DNA from: Pseudomonas sp. Irchel 3E13
Lineage (GTDB): Bacteria; Pseudomonadota; Gammaproteobacteria; Pseudomonadales; Pseudomonadaceae
Direction of reading: 5' to 3'
NCBI RefSeq assembly: GCF_900187455.1
Contig: NZ_FYDX01000001.1
Location: 310,001-374,000 of the forward strand
DNA length: 64,000 nt
Shown in pieces: positions 43,151-53,600 of this stretch. Position numbers and translations under genes: made by a program. The notes under the pieces are model-generated. The model was not told where the DNA came from. It did no database searches and was given only the letters and a program-made list of their open reading frames with translations. Every line of letters starts with the position of its first letter. Positions within the stretch are counted from its first letter, which is position 1.

Positions 43151-46100
43151 ATGCAGGATCAGACGCCCGCCATCACCCCACCCGCGCTGCCCAAGGGCGG
43201 TGGCGCAATCCAGAGCCTCGGCGGTAGCTGGGGGGGTGCCGGCGGCAGCGGTGCCGCCGCCTTCGAGATTCCGTTGCCGCTCTCGCCAGGTCGCGGCTAC
43301 GCCCCGACACTGTCCCTGAACTACCGCAGTACCGTTAGCAACGGCGTGTTCGGCATGGGCTGGAGCCTGTCGCTGGGCTGCGTTGCCCGGCGCACCAGCA
43401 AAGGCGTGCCGCGCTACAGCGACGACGATGTGATCATCGGCCCCGACGGCCAGCCCTGGCTGGCGGAACTGGACGGCAACGGCGCGCCGCTGTTCAGCGA
43501 AATCGACACCTACCGTGGCCTGGCGCTGGACCAGCGCTATCAGGTCATCCGTCATTTCCCGCGCATCGAGGGCGCCTTCGAGCGCATCGAACACTGGCGC
43601 GCGGCCCCCGGCGACCCAGGTTTCTGGCTGGTTCATGGCGCCGACGGCAGCCTGCACCTGTATGGCCGCACCGCCGCCTCGCGCCATGCCGATCCGGATG
43701 ATCCGCAACGGGTCGCCGAATGGCTGCTGGAAGAAAGCCTGAACGCCCACGGCGAGCACATCCTTTACCAGTACAAGATCGAGGACTTGGCCGGCCTGGC
43801 GCCGGCCCCCCCGCGTGACTTCCGCGCCCAGCGCTATCTGGGCCGGGTGCGCTACGGCAACGCCGAGGCGTATCCGTGGCTGTACCTGTGGCAGCCGGAG
43901 GACATCGAGCGCCAGCAATGGCACTTCGACCTGCTGCTGGACTACGGCGAACGCCCGGTCGGCATCGACGACAAACCGCAGTACGGCGCATCCACACCCT
44001 GGCCCGTGCGCAGCGATCCCCACAGCAGCTTCGCCTACGGTTTCGAGCTGAGCACGCTGCGCCTGTGCCGGCAGTTGCTGATGTTCCATCACTTCCCAGG
44101 CGAACTGGGCCCGGACCCGGTGCTGGTGTCCCGTCTGCTGCTGGACTACCAGACCACGGCCCTGTCCTACACCCTGCTCGCCGCCGTGCATCAACAGGGC
44201 TGGGGCGCCGACGGTCGGCGCAGCAGCCTGCCGCCACTGGGCTTCGCTTACAGCGCCTTCGACCGCCAGGCCGAGCGCACTTTCAGCGAATTCCCGAGCA
44301 TGCCGGGGCTCAACGACGGCCAGTTCTACCAGTTGGTGGATCTGTATGGCGAGGGCTTGCCCGGTGTGCTGCACGGCAATGACCAGGGCTGGTACTACCG
44401 CGAACCCCTGCGCCTTGCCGAGGCTGAGCAGCCCGATGCGGTGACCTACGGCGAATGGACCGTCCTGCCGCGCATCCCCCTGGCTGACCGCCGTCGGCCC
44501 GTGCACCAGCACCTGACGGACATGACCGGCGATGGCCGGCTCGACTGGTGCGTCAGCGCGCCGGGCCTGAACGGCTTCTTCACCCTTGATCCGGACCGGC
44601 AGTGGTCGAACTTCGTGCCCTTTGCCGTCGTCCCCGGCGAGGCGCTGCTCCCGCTGGCGCAACTGACCGACCTGAGCGGCGCCGGCTTGTCCGACCTGGC
44701 GCTGATCGGCCCGCGCAGCGTGCGGCTGTATCCGTCGCGCCGCGAACGGGGCTACGGCCAGGGCGTGGACGTCGAACACCACGACGACAACCTGCCGGTG
44801 ATCAGCGATGGCCGCGCCGAGGTGGTCGCCTTCAGCGATGTGCTCGGCAGCGGCCAGCAGCATCTGGTGCGCATTCGCCACGACGAGGTGCGCTGCTGGC
44901 CGAACCTGGGTCATGGCCGCTTCGGCAAGGGCTTTCGTCTTGCTGATCTGCCGTTCGGCCACGATGAATTCGATGCCTCGTGTCTGCTCCTCGCCGACCT
45001 GGACGGCTCCGGCGCCAGTGACCTGCTGTACCTGCAAAGCGACGGCGTGCAGGTGTTCATGAACCGCAGCGGCTTTGGCCTGGAAGCGCCCGTGCTTTAC
45101 CCCTGGCCGGACGGCGTGCGCTACGACCGCCTGTGCCAGGTCAGCGCCGCCGACCTGCAGGGTCTCGGTTGTGCCAGCCTGGTGTTGACCGTGCCGCACA
45201 TCAACCCACGCCACTGGCGCATGGACTTCACCACCCGCAAGCCCTACCTGCTGCACCGCACTGACAACCACATGGGCGCGGTCGGCTGCGTCGAATACCG
45301 CAGCTCGGTACAGGAATGGCTGGACGAAAAACAGGAGCGGCGCCAGGCCGGCCAGTCGCCGGTCAGCCAGTTGCCCTTCGCCCTGCACCTGGTGACGCGG
45401 CAGAGCCAGCTCGATGAAATCACCGGCAACCGCCTGGTCCAGTGCATGCGCTACCGCGGTGGCTACTACGACCGCCACGACCGCGAATTGCGCGGTTTCG
45501 CCCTGCTGCTGCAAACCGACAGCGAGAGCGCCCAGGGCAGCGACGACGCACACTTCACTGCGCCGCTGCTGAGCAAGCACTGGTTCCACACCGGCGAGTA
45601 CCCGGCGCCGGCACTCGACACGCCCTGGCACGACCCCGAAGCCCCGACCCTTGGCCCCGACCTGCTCAGCCGGCTTGACCCGCACACGCAAGACGAGCAA
45701 CTCATCGACAGCCCAGGCGAACCGCAACGGCACGCCATGGCCCACGCCCTCAGCGGCCTGCCGATCCGCAGCGAGCGTTATGGCCTGGACCCCGGCGCCG
45801 ACAGCACAGTGCCGTACTCGGTGGAACAACACCGCTACCGGGTGCGCGAACTGGCAGCGGCCAGCCCGCACCAGCCCTATGCGCAGATGCTGCCCCTGAC
45901 CCTGGAAACCGTGCGCCACGACTACGAACGCCAGGCCGACGACCCGCGCTGCCAGCACCAGATCAACCTCGCCCACGATCGGTTCGGCCAACTGACCCAC
46001 GGCGTCACCCTCAGTTGTGCGCGGCGCCGCCAGGTCAGCGATCCGCCGCCGTTCGATACAGAGCACGAACAGACCTGGTGGCGCGACGCGCACGACGAGG

Positions 46101-47458
46101 CCCAGTACCAGCACTACTTGCACGAAACCCGCGCCGAAGCCATTCACCTGACCGATCCGCAGGGCTGGCGCATCGCCCTGCCCTGGCGCCAGCGCGGCAA
46201 CGCCCTGGTGCTGCCACGGGCGCAACTGCCCGCCGGGCAACGCCGCTACGAACACTTCGCCAGTGCCGACGGCCCGCTGCACGCGGAGGCCGAACGCGCC
46301 CTGACCGGGCAAACCCTGCAACGCTACCAGGCCGCCGACAGCCCGCTTCGCACCGATTTGCCGGACGGTGAAGCAACCTTCGAAGCCCTGCCCGGCTTCC
46401 TCGAAAGCGCCGAACTGAACGACAGCGCGCTAGCGGCCTACGACCGGGTGATGACCCGCGAACAACTGCGCGAGAAGCTGCTGAGCCTGGGCTACCAACG
46501 CATGCCGGCCTTCCTCCCGGCGCAGCCGGAGATGGAACTCTGGTCCGTGCGCCAGGGCTTCACCCACTTCGGCCCGGCCAGCGCCTTCCATCGCACCGTG
46601 GAATTTCGCGAAACCCACAGCCACGGCCTGACCCAGGTCGGGCACGATCCCTATCACTGCCTGATCAGCGACATCACCCTGGCCGATGGCTGCCGGACCC
46701 ACGCCCGGTTCGACTATCACTGCCTGCAACCGGTGCACATCACCGACCCCAACCAGAACCACCAGGAAGCCCTGTATGACGGCTTCGGGCGCGTGCTGGC
46801 GAGCAGCTTCCACGGCACCGAGGCCGGTCAGCCAGTGGGGTTCGCCCCGCTCAGCGATTACCAGCGCAACAGCGACAGCCTCGCCGACGCCCTCGCCGAC
46901 CCCGCCCGCGCCCTGCAACAGGCCGCCAGCGCCTGTTACTACGACGCCTTCAGCTGGATGCAACCGGCCGAGGTGCGCCAGCCGGTGCACAGCGCGGTGT
47001 TGCTGGCCGACCGTTACCCCGGCGATCCCGAAGTGCAGGTGCGCATCAGCCTGAGTTGCAGCGACGGCTTTGGCCGGGAGTTGCAGGGCAAACAGCAGGT
47101 CGAACCGGGCATGGCCTACGCCGTGGATGAACAGGGCGAACTGCTGATCGAGGACGGTCAGCCGGTGCTGGTGGACAGCCCCGAGCGCTGGCGGGTCAGC
47201 GAGCGTGTCGAATACAACAACAAGGGGCTGGCGGTGCGGGTCTATCGGCCGTATTTCGCCAATCGCTGGCGCTACATCAACGATGCCTCGTTCCGCCTGT
47301 TCGGCTACAACGACCAGCAGTTCTACGACCCGCTGGGCCGGGTGCTGCGCACCCTCACCGCCAAGGGCTACCTGCGCCGCCAGCGCCACCTGCCCTGGTA
47401 CAGCATCAGCGAGGACGAAAACGACACGTGGGAAGAAATGCGGGGACCGGATGCGTAG
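43151..47458 (+). CDS. Insecticidal toxin complex TcB subunit (SpvB/TcaC-like)
   Basis: A 1435-aa TcB component. The N-terminal SpvB domain (about residues 15-320) opens with LPKGGGAIQSLGG and FEIPLPLSPGRGYAPTLSLN, then GVFGMGWSLSLGCVARRTSK. FG-GAP/VCBS-like beta-propeller repeats follow at about 390-650 (DMTGDGRLDW, DLSGAGLSDLALIG, DLDGSGASDLLYL). Then come the TcdB middle domains and an RHS-like shell to the C-terminus. With TcC it builds the hollow cocoon that holds the toxic domain and docks on TcA. The ATG at 43151 has GGAG 8 nt upstream. The end overlaps TcC by 8 bp. Confidence 0.92.
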   Translation: MQDQTPAITPPALPKGGGAIQSLGGSWGGAGGSGAAAFEIPLPLSPGRGYAPTLSLNYRSTVSNGVFGMGWSLSLGCVARRTSKGVPRYSDDDVIIGPDGQPWLAELDGNGAPLFSEIDTYRGLALDQRYQVIRHFPRIEGAFERIEHWRAAPGDPGFWLVHGADGSLHLYGRTAASRHADPDDPQRVAEWLLEESLNAHGEHILYQYKIEDLAGLAPAPPRDFRAQRYLGRVRYGNAEAYPWLYLWQPEDIERQQWHFDLLLDYGERPVGIDDKPQYGASTPWPVRSDPHSSFAYGFELSTLRLCRQLLMFHHFPGELGPDPVLVSRLLLDYQTTALSYTLLAAVHQQGWGADGRRSSLPPLGFAYSAFDRQAERTFSEFPSMPGLNDGQFYQLVDLYGEGLPGVLHGNDQGWYYREPLRLAEAEQPDAVTYGEWTVLPRIPLADRRRPVHQHLTDMTGDGRLDWCVSAPGLNGFFTLDPDRQWSNFVPFAVVPGEALLPLAQLTDLSGAGLSDLALIGPRSVRLYPSRRERGYGQGVDVEHHDDNLPVISDGRAEVVAFSDVLGSGQQHLVRIRHDEVRCWPNLGHGRFGKGFRLADLPFGHDEFDASCLLLADLDGSGASDLLYLQSDGVQVFMNRSGFGLEAPVLYPWPDGVRYDRLCQVSAADLQGLGCASLVLTVPHINPRHWRMDFTTRKPYLLHRTDNHMGAVGCVEYRSSVQEWLDEKQERRQAGQSPVSQLPFALHLVTRQSQLDEITGNRLVQCMRYRGGYYDRHDRELRGFALLLQTDSESAQGSDDAHFTAPLLSKHWFHTGEYPAPALDTPWHDPEAPTLGPDLLSRLDPHTQDEQLIDSPGEPQRHAMAHALSGLPIRSERYGLDPGADSTVPYSVEQHRYRVRELAAASPHQPYAQMLPLTLETVRHDYERQADDPRCQHQINLAHDRFGQLTHGVTLSCARRRQVSDPPPFDTEHEQTWWRDAHDEAQYQHYLHETRAEAIHLTDPQGWRIALPWRQRGNALVLPRAQLPAGQRRYEHFASADGPLHAEAERALTGQTLQRYQAADSPLRTDLPDGEATFEALPGFLESAELNDSALAAYDRVMTREQLREKLLSLGYQRMPAFLPAQPEMELWSVRQGFTHFGPASAFHRTVEFRETHSHGLTQVGHDPYHCLISDITLADGCRTHARFDYHCLQPVHITDPNQNHQEALYDGFGRVLASSFHGTEAGQPVGFAPLSDYQRNSDSLADALADPARALQQAASACYYDAFSWMQPAEVRQPVHSAVLLADRYPGDPEVQVRISLSCSDGFGRELQGKQQVEPGMAYAVDEQGELLIEDGQPVLVDSPERWRVSERVEYNNKGLAVRVYRPYFANRWRYINDASFRLFGYNDQQFYDPLGRVLRTLTAKGYLRRQRHLPWYSISEDENDTWEEMRGPDA

Positions 47459-50285
47459 CGCAACCCACCTGCACACGCCTGATCTGAACGTCGGCGACAG
47501 CCTCGGCCGACCGCTGCGCCAGGTGGCTTACTGTCGGGAAACGCCGCAGCAGGCGGTTGAACGCCGGGTCACCCTGAGCCGATACGACGCCGCCGGGCAG
47601 TGGTCCCACCAATGGGACCCGCGGCTGTTCCAGCGGCTGGACCAGGACGACAGCGTCGCGCCTGGCCAGACGCTGCTGTCATCGCTGTCCGGTAATCCGT
47701 TATGGCTGGAAAGCGCCGACGCCGGCTGGCGCCTGACGCTGTTCGGTGATGCCGGGCAGTCGCTGGAGAACTGGGACAGCCGCGACAGCCATTGGCAAAC
47801 CGACTACGACGCGCTTCTGCGCCCGGTACTGATTCGCGAAACCACAGCCGAGCAGCCCGCGCGCGCTGCCGAGCGTTTCAGCTACGGCGGAGCCGAAGCG
47901 TCTGCCAACAACCGCTGCGGCCGCCTGCTGCGCCACGACGATGAAGCCGGCAGTCGCCTGATTCCCGGCTACAGCCTGGGCGGTGCGGAACAGGGCGAGA
48001 TTCGCCTCTTTCTAGCCGACCTCGACCTGCCCGACTGGCCCGCCGCAACCGGCGAACGCGATGCCCTGCTGGAGCCCGGCGACGGCGCCCACACCACCTT
48101 TCTCCACGGCCCACTGGGCGAGGTGCTGGAACAGACCGATGCTCTCGGTAACCGCCACAGCTCGCGCTTCAACCTCGCCGGCGAGCTGGCCTCGATCACC
48201 TTGGGGCTGGAAGACGGCAGTGAGCATGAGCTGCTGGGCCACGTCCGCTACAACGCCTTCGGCCAGCTCGAAAGCCAGACCGCTGGCAATGGCGTTATCA
48301 GCCTCGCCCACTACGACCCCGCCGACGGTCGCCTGCAACGCCTGAGCGCCAGCCGCCCGGAACGCGGCACCTTGCAGAACCTGATTTACGCCTACGACCA
48401 GGTCGGCAATGTGCTGCGTATCGAAGACCTCAGCCAGCCGGTCAGCCATTTTTCCAACCAGAAAGTCGACCCGGTAAGCACCTTTCACTACGACTCGCTG
48501 TACCACCTGATCGAGGCCACCGGCCGAGAAGCTACCGGCGCGGCGATCAGCCCCGGACTGCCACCAATGACCCCGGCACCCGGCGATACCAGCCGCCTGC
48601 TCAACTACCGCCAGCACTATGAATACGACGCCAGCGGCAACCTGCTCAGCCTCCAGCACATCGGTTGGCAGGCTTATAACCGCCATATGGCGGTAGCGGA
48701 CGACAGCAATCACGCGTTGCCATGGGTCGATGGCGTTGCCCCTGAAAATCCCCGCGCCGGCTTCGACCGCAACGGCAACCTGCTGCACCTGCAACCCGGT
48801 CAGCCCTTGCAGTGGAACGCCAGCAACCAGTTGCACAGCACGCGGCAGGTCGCTCGCGAAGATGGCGAGAATGATGAAGAACACTACCGCTACGGCGGCG
48901 ATGGCCTGCGGGTGCGCAAGGTCACCACGCGTCTGGTTGGCGGCCGCTTGCAGCGCAGTGAAGTGCGCTATCTCCCCGGCCTGGAATTGCGCAACCGTGA
49001 CGGCGAGCGCCTCAGCGTGATCAACCTCCAGGCCGGCCGCTGCGCGGTGCGCGGCCTGCACTGGCTTGAAGGCAAACCCGACGGCATTGACACCCCACAA
49101 CTGCGCTACAGCCTCGGCGACCACCTCGACAGCGGCAACCTGGAACTGGATGGCGAAGCGCGGATCATCAGCCACGAAGGCTATTACCCGTTCGGCGGCA
49201 CGGCCTGGTGGGCGGCGCATTCGGCGGTGGAAGCGGGTTACAAGGTGCGCCGTTACGCGGGCAAAGAGCGGGATGCCAGCGGGCTGTATGACTATGGTTT
49301 GCGCTACTACGCACCGTGGCTGGCGAGGTGGATCAACCCGGACCCCGCGGGAGATGTGGACGGGCTGAACCGCTTTGCGTTCGTGCGCAATAATCCGCTG
49401 ACCTGGCGCGACCTGCACGGGCTGAACGCCAACTACGCTGTCCAGCCCTTCAGTAAAGAGGCAAAGCGTTCGCTACCTGCCGGGCTGATCAACAGCGGTA
49501 GTTCTCAGGGTGTTTCTCTACGAGCGAGTGAAGCACCGGTAGTTGATTTTGCCTACAACGTCATCTGGAGCACCAAGCGCTATCTTTCCCGAGGCGCCGG
49601 CAATCAGCTCGGCGATGTCCTGCGCAGCAGCTATACCTCGGCGATTTACAGCAGCATGCTGCGTCAGACGATCGATCCGGCAGGCGGGCCAACCGACTGG
49701 AGGGCTCATGCCGAACATGGCCTGGCCACCGCAACCGGCTTGTGCGATGAGCACGCGGCAGTGTTCGTGCACTTGGCAGCTTCGTCCGCCCAATGGCCCG
49801 GAACGCCGGTATCCATTGCGCAAACACAGGATCACAGCTTCGGGATGCTGGGTGATCCGCGTCTCACCGATCCGATAGTGGTCGATCCGTGGGTGACTGC
49901 TCCGGTTCCCCACCCGCTGTCATGGGGGCAGAACAGCATCGACCAGCCAACGCTGGACTTCACAACGCGAATGCCCGGTGACCCGGGCTTTGCCATCAGT
50001 ACCGAACGCGTCGCTGAACTGCGCGCGCAACATTATTCGACGATGCCTGCGTTAAGTCAGAACTGGCTGGCGAACAATCTCATGGAGGGGGTCAACAACC
50101 GCTCGGTATGGTCTCAAACAGCTTCGCTGAGCGAAGCACAAAGCATTTATTACCGGTTGGACGGCCAACCGTTCGATGCAGCCCTGGTGCCGGCTTCGCA
50201 ATTCGAGGCTGTCGCTCAGTCACTGCAGCTTGCCGGCAAGCATAGCGCGAATCCACGTATCGGGCCGCTGTTGCGGCGCTTTTGA
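47451..50285 (+). CDS. Insecticidal toxin complex TcC subunit: RHS core with Cys-His-Asp effector domain
   Basis: A 944-aa TcC component. Residues 1 to about 655 are RHS/YD-repeat shell, closing with the RHS core signature (RYYAPWLARWINPDPAGDVD then GLNRFAFVRNNPLTW). TcC proteins cleave themselves at this point and release the C-terminal part as the toxin. The effector, about 660-944, has no ADP-ribosyltransferase look. Instead Cys765 (GLCDEHAA), His795 (DHSF) and Asp812 (VVDPW) have the spacing and local context of papain-like or transglutaminase-like catalytic triads. It may be a protease, deamidase or transglutaminase. The ATG at 47451 is internal to the last codons of TcB; the frame upstream of it is only a shadow. 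Confidence 0.92.
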   Translation: MRSATHLHTPDLNVGDSLGRPLRQVAYCRETPQQAVERRVTLSRYDAAGQWSHQWDPRLFQRLDQDDSVAPGQTLLSSLSGNPLWLESADAGWRLTLFGDAGQSLENWDSRDSHWQTDYDALLRPVLIRETTAEQPARAAERFSYGGAEASANNRCGRLLRHDDEAGSRLIPGYSLGGAEQGEIRLFLADLDLPDWPAATGERDALLEPGDGAHTTFLHGPLGEVLEQTDALGNRHSSRFNLAGELASITLGLEDGSEHELLGHVRYNAFGQLESQTAGNGVISLAHYDPADGRLQRLSASRPERGTLQNLIYAYDQVGNVLRIEDLSQPVSHFSNQKVDPVSTFHYDSLYHLIEATGREATGAAISPGLPPMTPAPGDTSRLLNYRQHYEYDASGNLLSLQHIGWQAYNRHMAVADDSNHALPWVDGVAPENPRAGFDRNGNLLHLQPGQPLQWNASNQLHSTRQVAREDGENDEEHYRYGGDGLRVRKVTTRLVGGRLQRSEVRYLPGLELRNRDGERLSVINLQAGRCAVRGLHWLEGKPDGIDTPQLRYSLGDHLDSGNLELDGEARIISHEGYYPFGGTAWWAAHSAVEAGYKVRRYAGKERDASGLYDYGLRYYAPWLARWINPDPAGDVDGLNRFAFVRNNPLTWRDLHGLNANYAVQPFSKEAKRSLPAGLINSGSSQGVSLRASEAPVVDFAYNVIWSTKRYLSRGAGNQLGDVLRSSYTSAIYSSMLRQTIDPAGGPTDWRAHAEHGLATATGLCDEHAAVFVHLAASSAQWPGTPVSIAQTQDHSFGMLGDPRLTDPIVVDPWVTAPVPHPLSWGQNSIDQPTLDFTTRMPGDPGFAISTERVAELRAQHYSTMPALSQNWLANNLMEGVNNRSVWSQTASLSEAQSIYYRLDGQPFDAALVPASQFEAVAQSLQLAGKHSANPRIGPLLRRF

Positions 50286-50318
50286 AAGCGCCGGGTCCGG
50301 TGTGGGCATGAGGCGCCA

Positions 50319-50635
50319 GTCAGTAGACCGGGTAGCGGCGACCAGACGCATGCCGAGAGTTTTCTGCCGTTCTTGAGATCGAGCGCCGCCCGCGCGGCGC
50401 ATCGCGAGCAAGCTCGCTCCTACATTGGTTGCAACGTGCCATGGCCTGTCAGAAGGGTGTTGCCCGCCTTTGGCGATTGGCGATGAACCGCAGGGAGGCT
50501 GTCGTACAAACAAGGCAGTCAACCATGGCCTGACAGACATAGGTACGTTGCAATCAATGTAGGAGCGAGCTTGCTCGCGATGCGCGGGCGGCGCTCGATC
50601 TTGAGAGCGCTGAAAAAATCCCGGCATGCACCTCC
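50319..50635. repeat. Composite nested-palindrome repeat, copy C (inverted)
   Basis: This fills the gap between the convergent TcC and TcA genes. The REP arms (50402-50425 and 50558-50580), the TTGGTTGCAACGTGCC/GTACGTTGCAATCAA arms and the GAGATCGAGCGCCGCC / GGCGGCGCTCGATC arms are all present. The core (50438-50540) runs in the opposite direction to copies A and B. A 25-codon frame is open on the minus strand (50449-50526). The right arm is cut short about 10 bp before the TcA stop. It may act as a bidirectional terminator between the toxin transcripts. Confidence 0.75.
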
Positions 50636-50643
50636 CGGCCCCC

Positions 50644-53600
50644 TCAACCACCCAGCAACCCCTCCACATGCGCCGCAAAGTCCGGCCCACCGTCCAAGGC
50701 CGTATAGCGGACCTGCACGATGATGTCGGTCAGGCTCTGCAGCAACACCTGTTGCTGCGCCGAGCCATGGTGCGGAAAGCGCAGTTCCCAGCGCGACAAC
50801 GCACCGGTGCCTTCGAACGGCAGGTAACGCTCGTCATTGAAATCGAGCTGGAACACGCCGTGGTCGTCCAGCCCGCGGGACAGGCAGATGCTCTGACTGG
50901 CCCGCGGGTTGTAGAGGATATGGCGGGTGTCGCTGTCGGGTTTGCCATAGAGGTGGTTCATGGCCCGTGGGTCGGCCTTGAGCACGGTGCGGCTGGAAAT
51001 CTGGGTCAGCACGGCACGCACGTCCTGGTAGGGACCCACCAGCCCCGGCAGGGTCACCGAGACGCTGACCAGCTGGCGCAGGAAATGGCCAGGGTAGTCG
51101 TCGTCGAACAACCGGGCGAACAGCTCGAAACCGAGGCTGCCGCTTTCGCCCTCGGCCAGCTCTTCGAGTACCGCCGCCCAGGACGTCTCGGGGTAGGACT
51201 GGCTGTCAAAGAGGGCCTTGAGCGAGAAGGTCCTGACCAATTCTTGGCGCCGTTCGAAACGCTTGAGATAAGCCGATTCCATGCGCAGCAGTTGCAGGCG
51301 CAAGGCGTCGCCAGCCGTCAGCCCGTAGTAATTGTCGAACCAGACATTGGGCTGGATGAAGCGGGTCTGGTAGTCGCCCATCTCGTACTGCCAGCACGCT
51401 TCGCCGTTCAGGCACAGGGCAACCACTGCGTCGTAGGCCTGGAAGTAGAAGGTCGACATCTGCCCGAGCAGCCACTGATACAGGTCGGCGTTGGTGCTGC
51501 GGGTTTTGAGGAAGCGGTAATAGTCCTGGGACTGCTGCTCGCCCTTGCGCACCTGCGCCAACTGGATCCGCGCCATCTCGATGGCGGTGCGCTGGCCGGC
51601 GATCTGCTCATCGATGGCTCCCAACTCGGCCTCTGCCAGGTCACGCTGCAGGGTCCACTCCTCCAGGCGCCGACGGTACTGCTCGGTGACCCCGAGCCGG
51701 TCGGCGGCGGTCCTGGTGATGGCCGCGACCATGTCGAGGCCCTCGGAAGCCGCCAGCACCGCCGCCCCGACGCGAATGTGACCGCCACCGAATGCCGTGG
51801 CGATGAACGAGCCCATCTGCGTCGCGCCAGCGGCGATCTGCATCACTTGCGCGCTGGTGCCGAGAATCGTCGACGTCAGGTACGAGTCCATGACGTGTTG
51901 CTCGGTGCTGGAGATGTTTTCCGCCGCCAGGGCCTGGAAATGCCCGAGGCGTTTGTCGATCACGCGCCGGCTCGCCTCCAGCGCCAACAACCCGGCTTCG
52001 GCGTGCTCCAGCGCCGCGCCCTGCAACTGGATCGAGAACTGCGAGAGCTCCAGCACATGGGACTGCTGCAGTTCTTCCTGGAGGGCGCGGTCCTTCATTT
52101 CGCGGTACAGGCGGACCTGTTCGCCAAACCGGCCGAGGGTTTCCACGGCATTTTGCAGGCGCGGCAACAGCGCCCGAAAGCGGAACGGCGGAATCGGCGC
52201 CAGGCTGCCGACGCTGCGCTGCACCAGGCCACTGCCGCTGTTTTGCGCGCGCAGCAGGTCTTTGGGGTCAAGCGCCGGGGCGTACAACGGCACCATCAGC
52301 GGCTTGCCGTCGAGCGTGCGGTTGTTGCGCAGGTTGTTCAGGCGGCTGGCCAGTTGGTCCCAGAGTTCAAGCAGTTCGGTATTGACCGGCAGGCGAAAAC
52401 GCGGGGAATCGAGCAGCTCCAGCCACGGCCCGCTGCTGACCGGCAGGTGCAGCGACAGCGCCTGCGGCAGTGTCGCGTCAATGCCGGCGAGCAGCGCGCT
52501 GTCGGGCTCGGCGGCCTGTTCCAGGTTCACCGGTTCCCAGCGCCCCACCGTGCGGTTGTCGGGTTTGGGCCCGAGGAGGTTGAGGGCGCGGGTGTACATC
52601 AGTTGCGCCTCGGTCAGCGCATCGCGGGTCAGGCGCCGGTACAGCAGGTCACCGTAGGCCAGCAGGTTGCGCACGTAGAAGGCGAAGATCGCCTTGCGGT
52701 AGTGCACCGGTTGCGAATAGCAGATGGCATCCGGGTCGGTGATGCCGTCCACTTCGTACTCGCCCCGGCCTTCCTCTTCCAGCGGTCGCACCGACCAGTA
52801 GAACGGGCTTGGCGGATGGGTCGGCTTGATGCGGGCCTGCGGGTTGAACAGGTAGTTCAGCCACTGCTCGGCGGCGAGGTAGTCGAATTCGTGGTGCAGG
52901 CGCCACGCCACCGCATGCGGGATGTGGAAGAACAGCTCCCAGAAATAGCGCCCGTTGGCGCCATGGAAATCCATGAGCTGGCTGGCCGAGCTGCCGGGCA
53001 ACGGCGGTTCTTCGATGTGCTGGGTATCCCAGCTCAGCAGCGCATCGACCGAGACCATGGCGCGGGCCACCAGATCCTTGGCAAACAGCGTGTTCAGGCG
53101 AACGTAGCGCAAGCCTTGCAGGTCGAGCGCGGCCAGGTCGAGAAATTGACTGCCGTCGGGCTGCACAACGATGCTCGGACGCGCTGTCGCCAACGCGCCC
53201 ACCTCTACGGCGAACTGGACGACGCCATGAATGTCGTCCGGGCCCAGGCTGAAACTCAGGGCCAGGACCGGAGGAATAGCGTCGAAATCCCGGCCCAGCG
53301 GGATCTGCATCAACCTCATCTGGGCGCCCCCGTTCAGCAGCACCTCTTGCTCCAGCGTCTGCTCCGCGCCTTGGCTGGGGTGATAGGTGATCCGCAGAAC
53401 GCCGCGCCGCAGTTGCCAGTACTCACCATCCCAGCCCATCAGCAGCAGGTCGCAAATCCCCTGGCACAACAGCAGATAGCTGCCGTCGGTGGCCTGCCCA
53501 AACCCTGCCCACAACGACAGTTTGGCGTTGTGCGGCCCAGGTTCGTTGTGCTCGCCGTCGGGGTCCCGGTGTACCGATGTGTGGGCGGCGCGGTCTGTCG

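Noticed and set aside
43088..46321. A 1077-codon open frame antisense to TcB, and similar long antisense frames over polB (33373-35994), TcA (50626-53634 and 55002-56777) and the autotransporter (2406-4346)
   Set aside because: These mirror real genes in a GC-rich genome where the antisense of GC3-biased codons rarely contains stops. Their translations are low-complexity, without motifs or ribosome-binding sites.
47451..47458. The 8-bp overlap of TcB and TcC as a possible frameshift in one gene
   Set aside because: TcB and TcC are separate proteins in many Tc loci, both ends here match family ends, and the TcC start is a proper ATG.
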